A stretch of DNA of 64,000 nucleotides. Origin: Hahella sp. KA22 (lineage in GTDB: Bacteria; Pseudomonadota; Gammaproteobacteria; Pseudomonadales; Oleiphilaceae). Positions 53,523 through 63,748 of the stretch are shown here, piece by piece. Each line of letters starts with the position of its first letter. Within the stretch, counting starts at the first letter, position 1. The stretch spans positions 4,817,644 through 4,881,643 of the forward strand of contig NZ_CP035490.1 of NCBI RefSeq assembly GCF_004135205.1, given 5' to 3'. Made by a program: the position numbers and the translations under genes. The notes under the pieces are model-generated. The model was not told the DNA's origin. It saw nothing but the letters and a program-made list of their open reading frames with translations, and did not search any database.

Positions 53523-55010
53523 CTACTTTTTCAGCTGCGTCGCCAGCTTCGATAATTGCTCAGAGCTGGGAAACAATTGACTCCCGGTGGTGGCTTCCGC
53601 CAGAGCCATTTGCGATTCGCCCTGATCCCGCAACTCGTCAATGCGAATCACCAAATCGTGCTCCAGAGTCTTCAGACCCTCTTGCGCCACTTGGTTAGTG
53701 GGATCAATCTCAAGCACAATTTTATAGGCGTCATAGGCGCTGGAGCCGGAAGGAGTCACCAACCGCCCCTGCAAGCGATGGACTTTGGCGACTTTAAGCA
53801 GCCGTTCAATCTTGGCGGAGATTTCCGGGTTCAGGCTTTGCACTTCGGTGTTGGCGGGACGTACAGGATTGTCGGTATTTTCTGTTGACGCATTTTGAGG
53901 CGTCGAGCCGTTTTGGGCGCTATCAGGGTTACTATTGCCATTGTTATCAGCATGCGCTTGAGCGCCATTGTCGGATTGCCTGGAAATCGCTTCCGTTCCA
54001 TTAACACTGCTCGGGACCAATTTGGTCGTCTCAGCGGGAGTCGTTACGCCATTCCGCCCCACCGAAGGCATCAAAACGTAAAGCAACCCTGCCGCCGCCA
54101 CCGCCAGCAAACCACCGACGCCAGCGAACATAGGGCCCTTGATATTACCGCTTTTTTTACCTTCCGCCGCCTGCATCAATCCCTGAATAAAATCTTCCGC
54201 AGACTGGTAGCGTTTCTCTGGACTCTTCTCCAGAGCTTTTACGACAACCGCGTCATAATGCTTGGACAAAGTCGGTATCAACATTGAGGGCAGTTCGGGT
54301 TTCGCGTGCAGAATCTTCTGCATAATCGCTGTCGGCGAGTTGGCGTTAAAACAATGCTCGTTGGTTAGCAGCTGATAAAAGATAATGCCTGCGGCGAACA
54401 GGTCTGAACGCGCGTCTACCGGCAAGCCCTGACACTGTTCAGGAGACATATATCTGGGGGAACCAATGATGGTGCCCACCCTAGTCAACTCGGAAGACTC
54501 CAGCTTGGCGACGCCAAAGTCGGCGATTTTCGCTACGCCATTCTTGGTGATGAAGATGTTAGCGGGCTTCAGATCACGGTGAATGATGCCATGTTCATGG
54601 ATATGTCCAAGACCGGAAAGCACGTCCGTCATGATCTTCAGGGTCTTGTCGATAGGAAAGCGCTGTCCATCGTCGAGTGCGCTTTTCAGCTCATATCCCT
54701 CTACATACTCCATGACGAAAAATGGCGCGCCATCCTGATCGCCGGCATCGAATACGTTAATCACATTAGGGTGGGATATCTTGCCCGCCGCTCGCATCTC
54801 GTTACGAAAGCGTTCGCGAAATTCACCGGTCACGTCCGCGCCCAACAACTCCGGCAGCAAAACCTTGACGGCGACGATGCGTTCAAAGTCAGGGTCAAAA
54901 CACTGATACACTACCCCCATGGCGCCGCGCCCAAGTTCGCGCTGCACCTTGTATTTGCCGAAATACTGAGAGTCCATTGAGGCGGGATCGAAAATTTGCG
55001 TATCAGACAT
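53523..55010 (-). CDS. Hanks-type Ser/Thr protein kinase, membrane-anchored
   Basis: Of its 495 residues, about 18-280 form a complete kinase: GRGAMGVVYQ glycine loop, VAVKVLL lysine, HRDLKPANIF catalytic loop, ADFGVAKL and SPRYMSPEQ. A membrane helix follows (about 300-318), then a Ser/Thr/Asn/Gln-rich linker and an about 110-residue helical, TPR-like periplasmic domain (about 385-495). Kinases of this kind often regulate type VI secretion through Fha proteins, and the tss genes begin 3.7 kb away; that link is inference. Confidence 0.9.
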   Translation of the reverse strand: MSDTQIFDPASMDSQYFGKYKVQRELGRGAMGVVYQCFDPDFERIVAVKVLLPELLGADVTGEFRERFRNEMRAAGKISHPNVINVFDAGDQDGAPFFVMEYVEGYELKSALDDGQRFPIDKTLKIMTDVLSGLGHIHEHGIIHRDLKPANIFITKNGVAKIADFGVAKLESSELTRVGTIIGSPRYMSPEQCQGLPVDARSDLFAAGIIFYQLLTNEHCFNANSPTAIMQKILHAKPELPSMLIPTLSKHYDAVVVKALEKSPEKRYQSAEDFIQGLMQAAEGKKSGNIKGPMFAGVGGLLAVAAAGLLYVLMPSVGRNGVTTPAETTKLVPSSVNGTEAISRQSDNGAQAHADNNGNSNPDSAQNGSTPQNASTENTDNPVRPANTEVQSLNPEISAKIERLLKVAKVHRLQGRLVTPSGSSAYDAYKIVLEIDPTNQVAQEGLKTLEHDLVIRIDELRDQGESQMALAEATTGSQLFPSSEQLSKLATQLKK

Positions 55011-55104
55011 CGTTCAATTACTGTCCAGCGCTATCAATTAATTCAAAGGGTTAGGTCCGCTTGTCCAAGCACTTCGCCTGCTCGCGCAAACGGTATATGG
55101 GAAG

Positions 55105-55126
55105 CGCTATTAGTATAACTATAGCG
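55105..55126. promoter_or_regulatory. operator-like imperfect palindrome upstream of the Ser/Thr kinase
   Basis: CGCTAT and ATAGCG arms flank an AT-rich centre about 95-115 bases before the kinase ATG. The rest of the 298-base gap 55011-55308 shows no gene. Confidence 0.3.
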
Positions 55127-55269
55127 TCAAAACCCGAAGAGCCTGGAGTAAACCGGGAAATCGTCAGTGGAAAAATAATAACGTCTTACTGTCAGTTTCA
55201 TCCAGCAAATTAATGCTCTACGAAAAAAAGCGACGCTTGCGATGGAAGAAAGATGGAAGAAATAAGAAA

Positions 55270-55290
55270 GGGGCGGTGGAAATCCGCCCC
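55270..55290 (-). terminator. terminator of the caspase/Sel1 lipoprotein gene
   Basis: Stem GGGGCGG / CCGCCCC with a 7-base loop, 19 bases beyond the stop codon; on the minus strand it is followed by a T-rich stretch. Confidence 0.7.
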
Positions 55291-55308
55291 TGGAGAGAGT
55301 GAGTCGAA

Positions 55309-57216
55309 TTAGATGGATTTCGCTTTTACGAAGAAGAACTCACCTGCTTCATGACCCGCGTATTTGATCGCGCCATAATCTGGGATCTGATCAATACCGA
55401 ATTGCTGTGAACGCTTACGCACATCGCCGAGCACAGAGATAAACAGACGATTGCCGTCCATCAAACCGTTGTTGGTGTTCAACGCTTCGATAAACGCGCG
55501 GGCAAACACGGAGTGATCGCCGCCGCCGCTATCCAATACCGGACGCACGCCTCCGGATGTCAGCACGGTGCGAGCTTTGACGTCTACCATCAGCTCCAGC
55601 CACTCTTTCTGCAGTTCGTTTTCCGCCACTGCGCTCTGGCGCGCCACCGAGGCGGTAGACAGAGTGCCTGCGTAACAGGAGTCCGCCACCACCATCACAT
55701 GCTTGGCTTTAAAGGTATTCAGCTGGTCGGAAATCGATACGTTGGACAACCAGTTCGCCGTATTGCCCGGCTCCGCGTCCACCGGCAGCCAGTAGCCGCG
55801 ATCATTCTGCGCATCTAACTCGCCATGACCTGCATAGTAGATCAGCAGGTTGTCATGCTCCGTCAGTTTTTCACGCATTTCGTTTAACGCGGACAACAGC
55901 TCATAGCGCGTCGCGTTAAGCAGAAGTTTAGTGTTGAAGCCGTATTGCTTGCTCAGCATTTCTGCAATGGTGCGGGCGTCTTTTTCCGGTGTTTCCAGAT
56001 CCGTGTAATAGGCGTAATCACGGTTACCAATCACCAGCGCGTAATAGCGACCAAAGCTGACGCCATCGAATTTAGGCGACTGCGAGCTGGCGTCAAATTC
56101 GATTTTCTGAGTGCGGGACTGATTCGCCGCCTGATCAAGGAACATGGAAAAGCCGAAACCGACGCGTTGATCCACTTTATCCGTTGCGTTCATGGCGACG
56201 TCTGTTTTACGCCCTTGTACCGGCACCTTGATAAAGAACAAGTTGAACTCATCCACATCAACTCTCTTGCCGTTCACCGTGAACGACTTCAAGCCTGCGG
56301 GGGAATCGACTTTACCGATAATCTCTTTCTCGCTCACCGCGTTGCGCAACAAGACAGTGGGGCCACTGCGAGTCAACGAAATAGGAGGATCAAGGATCTG
56401 GATGGAGGGCGGCGCCAGAGTGGGATCTAAGCTTGCTACTTCAAGCGTCGCAGTCTGAGTGGCCTGATTGGCTTTGTCACGCTCCTGCTTAGCCAGCTGT
56501 TCCGCCCTCGCCTTTTCGGCAGCGCGACGCTTCTCTTCCTCTGTTTGCGCCTTGTACTGCTCCAGCTTGCTTACTTCGCCTTGCAAATTAGACAGTTCTT
56601 TCTGCAGGGCATCATTCGCAACAATGGTGGACGCATATTGCAGATTGTCGCCATCCAGGCCTGAGGCGCGACGATACCAGTTCAACGCCATGATAGGGTC
56701 TTTATTAACCCCAAGCCCTTTTTCATAAAGGTTGCCCAGGTTGATCTGGGCCCGAGTGAAATTCTGGTCCGCGGCGCGGCGATACCAAACCGCCGCCACT
56801 TCATAATCCGGCGCCAGTCCCAAGCCTTTTTCATAAATCTCGCCGACATATGTCTGCGCTTCAGCATCCCCGGATTTGGCCTGCTCAAGCCAGACTTTCA
56901 ACGCAGTAGAGTAATCGGCTCTATCAAAGGCCGTAAATTCGCCTCCTCGGATAGCGCACTCAGAGGCAGTCGTCTTAATCGGGCGGCGAGCAGTCAAAAA
57001 TCGGGCATTGGCCCCTAACTGACGAATCTGCCCTGGCAACAGGCAGTCCACCACCATCAATTTGTCCGCTTCCGTTCCCTTGTCGCCAGCCTTATCCACC
57101 GGCTGACTGCTGCACGCAGCCAAGGCGCCCGCTGCGACCATGACAGGCAGCCCCCAGGGGGTACGCTTTTTTAATGACCTGTGCTGTTTACTGCTCATAC
57201 CTTGTCTGCGTGTCAT
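55309..57216 (-). CDS. lipoprotein with Sel1 repeats and caspase-like (peptidase C14) domain
   Basis: Of its 635 residues, the N-terminus is a lipoprotein signal with LAACSS (Cys about residue 35). Sel1-like repeats follow (about 100-200; AQTYVGEIYEKGLGLAPDYE, AQINLGNLYEKGLGVNKD), then a coiled coil (about 210-250) rich in Glu/Lys/Ala. About 390-625 form a caspase fold with catalytic His in YYAGHGE and Cys in VVADSCYAGTL, so the dyad is intact. It is a bacterial metacaspase-like protease predicted to sit in the envelope. Its neighbours are a Ser/Thr kinase, an alpha/beta-hydrolase lipoprotein and type VI genes. Confidence 0.88.
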   Translation of the reverse strand: MTRRQGMSSKQHRSLKKRTPWGLPVMVAAGALAACSSQPVDKAGDKGTEADKLMVVDCLLPGQIRQLGANARFLTARRPIKTTASECAIRGGEFTAFDRADYSTALKVWLEQAKSGDAEAQTYVGEIYEKGLGLAPDYEVAAVWYRRAADQNFTRAQINLGNLYEKGLGVNKDPIMALNWYRRASGLDGDNLQYASTIVANDALQKELSNLQGEVSKLEQYKAQTEEEKRRAAEKARAEQLAKQERDKANQATQTATLEVASLDPTLAPPSIQILDPPISLTRSGPTVLLRNAVSEKEIIGKVDSPAGLKSFTVNGKRVDVDEFNLFFIKVPVQGRKTDVAMNATDKVDQRVGFGFSMFLDQAANQSRTQKIEFDASSQSPKFDGVSFGRYYALVIGNRDYAYYTDLETPEKDARTIAEMLSKQYGFNTKLLLNATRYELLSALNEMREKLTEHDNLLIYYAGHGELDAQNDRGYWLPVDAEPGNTANWLSNVSISDQLNTFKAKHVMVVADSCYAGTLSTASVARQSAVAENELQKEWLELMVDVKARTVLTSGGVRPVLDSGGGDHSVFARAFIEALNTNNGLMDGNRLFISVLGDVRKRSQQFGIDQIPDYGAIKYAGHEAGEFFFVKAKSI

Positions 57217-57425
57217 AATTCATCTCACTTTTATCAACGCTGCTGTACTGCCCTGGCGTCACCGCAAACGATGACGCCTCCTGCTTATCCGAACAGGCAA
57301 CAGATAAAGCGACGTTCTCGCCCAAAACCCTGAACGCCGACGTCCGGCCTCCGCTCGATACAAAGAATAATTTTTTACAAATAAAGTATTGATCGCATCC
57401 AACGCCTGTGCAACGCGATTATTGT

Positions 57426-58376
57426 TTATCTTTGTCGGCTTATAGTTGCTTTTAGCTGAGAAACAGCGTCATTTATCTGCGGCCAATAGAGTCGCCAGTC
57501 GCTATGCTTCGCAGCAGGACCCAGCTGAAAAGTCGCTTGCTGCCGCGTTGCTTCCCTCTCTATCCACTCCGGCTTGACGGTTCTATCTTCGCTGGCGCCC
57601 CAATGCCATTGCCTGACATCGCGATTAAGAGGCGGCATAACAGCCGGGTCGAGAGATCCCGTCAACCTGGAGAAATTGTGCTCTGACGTCCATGCCCCCA
57701 CATCTAAATTTCCAGATAGCGTCATCACCGCTGCAACATTACTCATCTGCGCCGCCAGCAGCATCGCCAGGGTCCCGCCGCCGCTATGTCCCAGCAATAG
57801 CAATGGGCGATCGCCAGCTTTCATTCGTAGAGCCTGAGCCATCGCCGCTACCACTGCCTCACTGTAGCGACCATGCGTATACCAATACGCGAAACAAGGC
57901 TGTGCTTCCGGCGGGTTTTCCCTATCCCAGGGCGCAGGCGGAACGCGACCTGATCTAGCTCCGAAATAGCAAGGCCTTCCTATATATAATGCTTCACCCG
58001 GCCATTGGCGATACCAGTCGAACATAAGAGGATCTGGAGACGTAGGATCGGAAGAGATGCGCCAAGGCCGACTCCAGGGCAGGCCATCCCCCTCTATCAC
58101 AACAATCAGGAGCGCTTGTAAGGTGGATGCGTCAACCATTCTATCCTCCCCCGCAATTGCTTCATTCTTATACGCCAGCCACATATTAAAGTCGTCAGCG
58201 TTCACATAGCCCGCCACACCTTCTTTCACTTCGGGCGGCGTAGCGAGACCTGCACACCCGGTAACAAAAAAACACAATAAAGCCATCAGTAAGATAATGA
58301 ATTTACCGCGTTTTTTTCCTTGGGGTGGGCAATGTAGAGCTTTCAACGCCCAACTGTACAGACCTGCTTTTTGCAA
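57426..58376 (-). CDS. alpha/beta-hydrolase lipoprotein
   Basis: This 316-residue protein starts at a TTG with GGTGGA upstream, an uncommon start; no ATG lies before the signal sequence. The signal (FIILLMALLCFFVTGC) contains a lipobox. The mature part has the hydrolase elbow GHSGGGTLAML (nucleophile Ser) and an early VVIEGDGLPW strand with oxyanion-like residues. YIGRPCYFG and the MTLSGNLD-like segment are in keeping with a carboxylesterase. It is divergent from the tss cluster and may belong to the same envelope group. Confidence 0.8.
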   Translation of the reverse strand: MQKAGLYSWALKALHCPPQGKKRGKFIILLMALLCFFVTGCAGLATPPEVKEGVAGYVNADDFNMWLAYKNEAIAGEDRMVDASTLQALLIVVIEGDGLPWSRPWRISSDPTSPDPLMFDWYRQWPGEALYIGRPCYFGARSGRVPPAPWDRENPPEAQPCFAYWYTHGRYSEAVVAAMAQALRMKAGDRPLLLLGHSGGGTLAMLLAAQMSNVAAVMTLSGNLDVGAWTSEHNFSRLTGSLDPAVMPPLNRDVRQWHWGASEDRTVKPEWIEREATRQQATFQLGPAAKHSDWRLYWPQINDAVSQLKATISRQR

Positions 58377-58726
58377 ATTATTCCACCCTTAAACAAGCGC
58401 ATTTCCGACCAGAAAGTAGACCTGAAAATCAGATCCGCCAAATGCACGACACACAGATAAACCATTCGCCCTAATCCCAAAAGGACTCTTTTAAAACAAA
58501 GGGCTAGCGCCAAAAAAGTAAGGGGTAAGCTAGCCTGAAAGCGAATACTTTAGTATATTAACCGGCCTTCCCGGAACCCTGGACAAGGGTTGTGAGAAGC
58601 CCCCTGCCAGCCGTGAAAAGCAAGGTTCACGACCGGCCGATGTCTTAAACAACATTGATTTCAGGGAAAAATCGGACATACTCCTCTATTTCCGAGCGCC
58701 GAACGATTTTATGGAGTAAATACATT
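58377..58726. other. divergent intergenic region upstream of tssA
   Basis: About 350 bases between the hydrolase and tssA. It must hold the type VI promoter, but I see no convincing sigma-70 or RpoN match. A GGAG ribosome site for tssA lies at 58713-58716. Confidence 0.4.
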
Positions 58727-59995
58727 ATGGCGTCTGACAATATTATTGAGTTAGAGCCTTTCTTCTCGCCAATCAGTGACGAGAATCCATCCGGAACCGA
58801 TCTAAGAGATGAAAACGACAGTGACTTCAGCGCCGCCAAGGCCGCGCGTCGCAAAGTCGTATCTCTGGCCAAGGCTGCGCGCTTTGACGCCAACGGTGAA
58901 CTGGAGCTGGTTGAACAATGGCGGGAAATCCGTCGTCTCGCCCCAACTATTCTTAAACGCAAAAGCAAAGACCTTGAAGTCGCCGCCTGGTTTACCGAAG
59001 CATTACTGAAACTGGAAGGTTTCACCGGACTTCGCGATGGCCTCCAGATCATTAAAGGCTTGGTCGAAAACTTTTGGGACACGGTCTACCCACTTCCAGA
59101 CGAAGATGGTGTGGAAACCCGCATCTATCCACTGATATCACTCAACGGCGAGGACGGTACAGGCACGCTGGTGCTGCCGATCAAAAATACGCCATTGACT
59201 GACGATACGGAAAACGTGCTGACCCTGACTTCCTATGGTCGTCTTCAGGACGCCCTGGACATCGAAGATCCAGAAGAGCGTATTCGCCGCTTTGAAGAAT
59301 TGAGTCTTAGTGAGGATATTGTTAACCAACAGCTCCTCACTATCAGTCCTGACAAAGCGCAGAATACTTACGAAGATATTCAGCAAACGTTAGCGTTATG
59401 GCAAGAGATTGGCGAACTGGTCGACGCCAAATGCGCAGAGAGCGGCAGCAAAGCCAGCCTTCCCACCAGCGGCGTTAAGAATGCGCTGCAGGAAGTTGAA
59501 GAGCTGTATAAGCGCCTGATGAAAAACAAGCTGCTTTCCGATGATGATGAAGCGCCGATGCAAGCCGATGACGGCCAATCAGGCGGAAGCACAGGCGGAG
59601 GAGGCAGTCAGCAAATGAGAGGCGGCGTTGCGCACGGCCCCTTCAGAAGTCGTGAAGACGCCATCAATCATCTGTTGGTGATCGCCGAATATTTCCGCAA
59701 GACAGAACCGCATTCCCCCCTCTGCGGAGCCATTGAAAGAGCCGCCAGCTGGGGTAGAATGTCTATTCAAGAACTTCTCATGGAGCTGATACCTGACGAA
59801 GAAGCACGGGCGCGCTATGCTTTAATGACGGGTATTCAAATTGGCGAAGACGCAGCTCCTATCGGCCAGTTATCGCAAACGGCGAGAGCGGTCACCATTC
59901 CTGAGCCGAAGGCGAAAGCCGAAGGCGCATCCGAACCTGCGCAAAGCTCCGGTGAAAACTGGGATAGCGGCGGAGGCGGCGACAGTAGTTGGTGA
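58727..59995 (+). CDS. tssA: type VI secretion protein TssA (ImpA)
   Basis: This 422-residue protein starts at the ATG 58727; an open extension of 24 codons upstream is rejected because family members start at MASDN-like sequence. The ImpA_N domain (about 10-130) contains FFSPISDENPSGTDLR and GLQIIKGLVENFWDTVYPLP. A glycine-rich linker (SGGSTGGGGSQQM) leads to a C-terminal helical domain with YFRKTEPHSP and ELIPDE, typical of TssA. TssA primes and coordinates sheath-tube polymerisation at the baseplate. It is first of the co-directional tss genes. Confidence 0.92.
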   Translation: MASDNIIELEPFFSPISDENPSGTDLRDENDSDFSAAKAARRKVVSLAKAARFDANGELELVEQWREIRRLAPTILKRKSKDLEVAAWFTEALLKLEGFTGLRDGLQIIKGLVENFWDTVYPLPDEDGVETRIYPLISLNGEDGTGTLVLPIKNTPLTDDTENVLTLTSYGRLQDALDIEDPEERIRRFEELSLSEDIVNQQLLTISPDKAQNTYEDIQQTLALWQEIGELVDAKCAESGSKASLPTSGVKNALQEVEELYKRLMKNKLLSDDDEAPMQADDGQSGGSTGGGGSQQMRGGVAHGPFRSREDAINHLLVIAEYFRKTEPHSPLCGAIERAASWGRMSIQELLMELIPDEEARARYALMTGIQIGEDAAPIGQLSQTARAVTIPEPKAKAEGASEPAQSSGENWDSGGGGDSSW

Positions 59996-60074
59996 CAAAT
60001 CAACATATTAAAGGGTTAAAATTTTTTTTGACGCTTAACCGGATACCTACAGCTAAATCAAAGAGGACCTAATA

Positions 60075-60608
60075 ATGTCAGATAGCCTACAGGATAAATT
60101 AAACAGAGTCCGCAAACCGCGAGTGCACATTACCTATGATGTGGAAACTGGTGGTGCGGAAGTTAAAAAAGAGCTGCCATTTGTAGTTGGGGTCATGGGC
60201 GATTACTCAGGCGACAACACTGACGCCAAGAAATCCCTGAAGGAACGTAAGTTCGTCAATATTGACCGTGACAACTTCAACGAAATCATGGAGAAAGTCT
60301 CTCCAACTCTGGACCTCAAAGTAGCAGACGAAATTTCTGGCGACCCTGACAAACAAGTAGGCATGAGTCTCGCCTTCAATTCCATTGAAGATTTCGAACC
60401 CCAGAACATCGTTAAACAAATTCCGGCGCTGAAAGAGTTGCTGGAAGCGCGTAACCGCCTGCGCGATCTGCTGAGCAAGGCTGACCGCTCTGAAGAACTG
60501 GAAGGGTTGCTGGAGCAGGTTCTGTCTGACGCAGACAAGATGGCGGTATTGAGCAAAGAAGTGGAAGAGCGTAGCCCGGCCAAAGATGAAGACGGAGGAG
60601 ATGCCTAA
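60075..60608 (+). CDS. tssB: type VI sheath small subunit TssB (VipA)
   Basis: This 177-residue protein matches Tss[52 protein letters not shown] and a leucine-rich helical C-terminus. It forms the contractile sheath with TssC. Length is standard. Its stop codon overlaps the tssC ATG (TAATG), giving coupled translation in fixed ratio. Confidence 0.96.
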   Translation: MSDSLQDKLNRVRKPRVHITYDVETGGAEVKKELPFVVGVMGDYSGDNTDAKKSLKERKFVNIDRDNFNEIMEKVSPTLDLKVADEISGDPDKQVGMSLAFNSIEDFEPQNIVKQIPALKELLEARNRLRDLLSKADRSEELEGLLEQVLSDADKMAVLSKEVEERSPAKDEDGGDA

Positions 60609-62101
60609 TGAGCGACGCAGAATTACAAGGTCAGGAATCCGGAGCAGCGGAAGAGTCCAGCTCCAGTCTGCTGGACATGGCGATTACCGCCACCAAGCAA
60701 ACCGAACCAGAGCAGGCTCAAGACCTGATCGCTAACCTGGCGAAACAAGCTGGCGCAGGTATGGTCAAATGGGACCGCAACCTCACCGTCACCATCAATA
60801 AAGCGATCGATCAGATCGACGCGCTGATGTCCAAGCAATTAGCGGCCATCATGCACGAAGACAAGTTTCAGAAGCTGGAAGGCTCCTGGCGCGGTCTGCA
60901 CCACCTGATCATGAATTCCGAGACCAGCTCTTCGCTGAAAATCCGTATGCTGAACATCGGCAAGCGTGAGCTGTACAAAGACCTGGACAAAGCAGTTGAA
61001 TTCGACCAAAGCCAGATCTTCAAGAAGATCTACGAGTCTGAATTCGGCACCGCGGGCGGCGAACCTTACGGCGCGCTGATCGGCGACTTTGAATTCTCCA
61101 ACCATCCAGAAGACGTGGAGTTGCTGCAAAACATGGCAGGCGTTTCCGCCGCTGGTTTCTGCCCCTTCATTTCCGCCGCTGGCCCACAGATGTTCGGCTT
61201 TGATGACTTCACCGAACTCTCTACCCCGCGCGATCTGGAGAAAATATTTGAAACTCAGGAATACATCCCCTGGCGCAGTTTCCGGGATTCCGACGACTCC
61301 CGTTTCGTAACCCTGGTTATGCCGCGCGTACTGTCTCGCATGCCTTACGGCAGAAACGGCAAGTCCATCGAAGACTTCAACTACGAAGAGCTGCCGATCG
61401 ACTCCAAAACTGGCAAAGCCGCGAACGTCGAGCACGACAAGTTTGCGTGGATGAACGCCGCCTACGTTATGGGCACCACCCTGACTCAGGCTTTTGCAGA
61501 ACACGGCTGGTGTGTAGCGATCCGTGGCGCGGAAAATGGCGGTAAAGTAACTGGCCTGCCTTCTCATTTATTCGTCAGCGATGACGGCGACGTTGACCAG
61601 AAGTGCCCGACCGAAGTGGGCATCACTGAACGTCGTGAAGCTGAATTGTCCAAACAAGGCTTCCTGCCGCTGTTGCACTACAAGAATACTGACTATGCCG
61701 TATTCTTCGGTTCACAGACCTGCCAGAAGGCCAAGAAGTTCGACAAAGCCGACGCGACCGCAAACGCAGCGATCTCCGCAAGACTGCCTTACATCATGGC
61801 AACCTCGCGCGTCGCTCACTACCTGAAGGTAATGGCTCGCGACAAGATTGGCTCCTTCATGGACGCCAAAGGCGCAGAACGTTGGTTGAACAACTGGATC
61901 AACACTTACTGCAACAGCAATCCGGACGCATCGCCCGAATCCAAGGCGAAATATCCATTGGCTGAAGCGCGCGTTGAGGTTAAAGAGAACCCAGAATCTC
62001 CTGGTTCTTTCAGCGCCGTTGCTCACTTGCGCCCATGGCTGCAAATGGAAGAGCTCACCACTTCTCTACGTCTGGTTGCGGAAATTCCTAAGTCCGGTTG
62101 A
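60608..62101 (+). CDS. tssC: type VI sheath large subunit TssC (VipB)
   Basis: This 497-residue protein matches TssC throughout: [80 protein letters not shown] and a conserved end with [19 protein letters not shown]. It pairs with TssB to build the contractile sheath. It is translationally coupled to tssB. Confidence 0.96.
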   Translation: MSDAELQGQESGAAEESSSSLLDMAITATKQTEPEQAQDLIANLAKQAGAGMVKWDRNLTVTINKAIDQIDALMSKQLAAIMHEDKFQKLEGSWRGLHHLIMNSETSSSLKIRMLNIGKRELYKDLDKAVEFDQSQIFKKIYESEFGTAGGEPYGALIGDFEFSNHPEDVELLQNMAGVSAAGFCPFISAAGPQMFGFDDFTELSTPRDLEKIFETQEYIPWRSFRDSDDSRFVTLVMPRVLSRMPYGRNGKSIEDFNYEELPIDSKTGKAANVEHDKFAWMNAAYVMGTTLTQAFAEHGWCVAIRGAENGGKVTGLPSHLFVSDDGDVDQKCPTEVGITERREAELSKQGFLPLLHYKNTDYAVFFGSQTCQKAKKFDKADATANAAISARLPYIMATSRVAHYLKVMARDKIGSFMDAKGAERWLNNWINTYCNSNPDASPESKAKYPLAEARVEVKENPESPGSFSAVAHLRPWLQMEELTTSLRLVAEIPKSG

Positions 62102-62230
62102 TAAAACCGCTCAGGAACAGTAAGCGACATGCTTGGGCCGGGCTTGCTCTCTTAGAGCGCAAGTCCGGCTTAAATTTTAGAATTAAACCAATAAATAAAC
62201 GTTCTCCGGGCAGACTTACGCAAATCCAAG

Positions 62231-63739
62231 ATGCAGAATAAAGTATCTCCAAACGACAACCCCATGCCGTTTACCTACGGAGTTGTGCAGAAGCGCACGC
62301 AGGGGCCAAGCTCCGCCGAAGTGATCGCGCTCAAGAAGATACTTCAACTGATTAAACTTCCAGACTGGTGTTACGAGGACAAAGCCGCCGGTAAGCCGCT
62401 GGATTACGACTATCTGATTCTTTGGCTGCAAAGAGCCGTCGCCCAGATCGACAACAAGATCATCAACCAGGTTAACCATATCCTTCACCACAGCAAGTTT
62501 CAGGATTTAGAGCGCGCCTGGCGCAGCCTGTATGACGTGGTGAGTTATTCATATGGTCGCAAACTGGTGAAGATCCGTTTTCTGGATATCACCTGGTCGG
62601 AAATCACCAAAGACGTAAATCGCTCCGTGGAGTTCGACCAAAGTCAGTTATTCCACAAGATATACAGCGAAGAATACGATGTGCCTGGGGGCGAGCCCTA
62701 CGGCATCATCTTGATGAATTTTGAGGTGGCCCATAAACCCTTTGCGGGACACCGTTTTAACGATATTCCCACTCTGGAGCGTCTGGCGGAAATCGGCGCA
62801 GCGTCCTTCTCGCCGATACTGCTTAACGCCGCGCCCCAGTTGTTTGAAATGGCGAGTTTCCCGGAAATCACCAGCCCGATCAGCCTGAAGCAACTTTTCA
62901 GCGAGCAGGACTACATTTCCTGGAACAGTTTGCGCGATCACCCTGACACGCGCTTTTTGGGACTGACAATGCCCCGCGTACTGATCCGCAACCCCTACTC
63001 TATTCAAATCGCCCCGCATGGCGGGCTGCTTTTCTCAGAAAAGCGCGCCCAGGCCTCCAATGAAAACTACTTGTGGGGATACGCCAACTTTGCGTTGGCC
63101 AAGGTATTAATACGCGAATTTACTGAAGTAGGCTGGTTTTCGCATATTCGCGGTTTACTTCGCGATCACATGGCGGGCGGCGCCGTCGACAATCTGGTCG
63201 TGGACGCTTTTGCTACGGACGCCAAGAAAATCGCGCATAAGCCGATTGTTGACGCCGTTTTTTCCGACGAACGCGAACGCGCGCTTAGTGAGCATGGACT
63301 CATTGCGCTCTGTCAGTGTTACGACGTTCCCATGGGCGTGTTTTACAGCACCCCTACCCTGCACCGTCCGAAAGTATTTCAGGACCGGATCGCCAGCGCC
63401 AACTCCAGACTATCCTCACTGCTACAGCATGTTTTGTGCGGCTCCCGCTTCGCCCACTATATCAAAGTGATTACCCGCGATATGATCGGCTCTGTCAGGC
63501 GGGCGGAAGACTGCGAGCGTGAACTACAACGTTGGCTGACTCAATATGTCACCTCACAGGAAGATGCGGACTGGTTCATGCAGGCGCGCTATCCATTGCG
63601 TGAAGGCTCGGTGCAGGTCAAAGAGATTCCCGAGAAGCCAGGCTCCTTCGCCACTACTATTTACTTGCGCCCACATTATCAGGCCGATCGCCTGGTCTCG
63701 GAGCTGCATCTGACGACAGAGGTTAACACCGCTAGTTAA
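62231..63739 (+). CDS. second TssC-like sheath protein (ImpD-like)
   Basis: This 502-residue protein is a clear TssC homologue: HSKFQDLERAWRSLYDVVSY, SVEFDQSQLFHKIYSEEYDV, PGGEPYGIILMNFE, GLTMPRVLIRNPY and a final PGSFATTIYLRPHYQADRL. It is much diverged from the upstream tssC, so it is an old paralogue, as in ImpC/ImpD pairs of some type VI clusters. It could form an alternative or capping sheath subunit (inference). The 129-base gap after tssC is unusually large for this operon, and its Shine-Dalgarno is weak. Confidence 0.88.
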   Translation: MQNKVSPNDNPMPFTYGVVQKRTQGPSSAEVIALKKILQLIKLPDWCYEDKAAGKPLDYDYLILWLQRAVAQIDNKIINQVNHILHHSKFQDLERAWRSLYDVVSYSYGRKLVKIRFLDITWSEITKDVNRSVEFDQSQLFHKIYSEEYDVPGGEPYGIILMNFEVAHKPFAGHRFNDIPTLERLAEIGAASFSPILLNAAPQLFEMASFPEITSPISLKQLFSEQDYISWNSLRDHPDTRFLGLTMPRVLIRNPYSIQIAPHGGLLFSEKRAQASNENYLWGYANFALAKVLIREFTEVGWFSHIRGLLRDHMAGGAVDNLVVDAFATDAKKIAHKPIVDAVFSDERERALSEHGLIALCQCYDVPMGVFYSTPTLHRPKVFQDRIASANSRLSSLLQHVLCGSRFAHYIKVITRDMIGSVRRAEDCERELQRWLTQYVTSQEDADWFMQARYPLREGSVQVKEIPEKPGSFATTIYLRPHYQADRLVSELHLTTEVNTAS

Positions 63740-63748
63740 GGGATTCGG

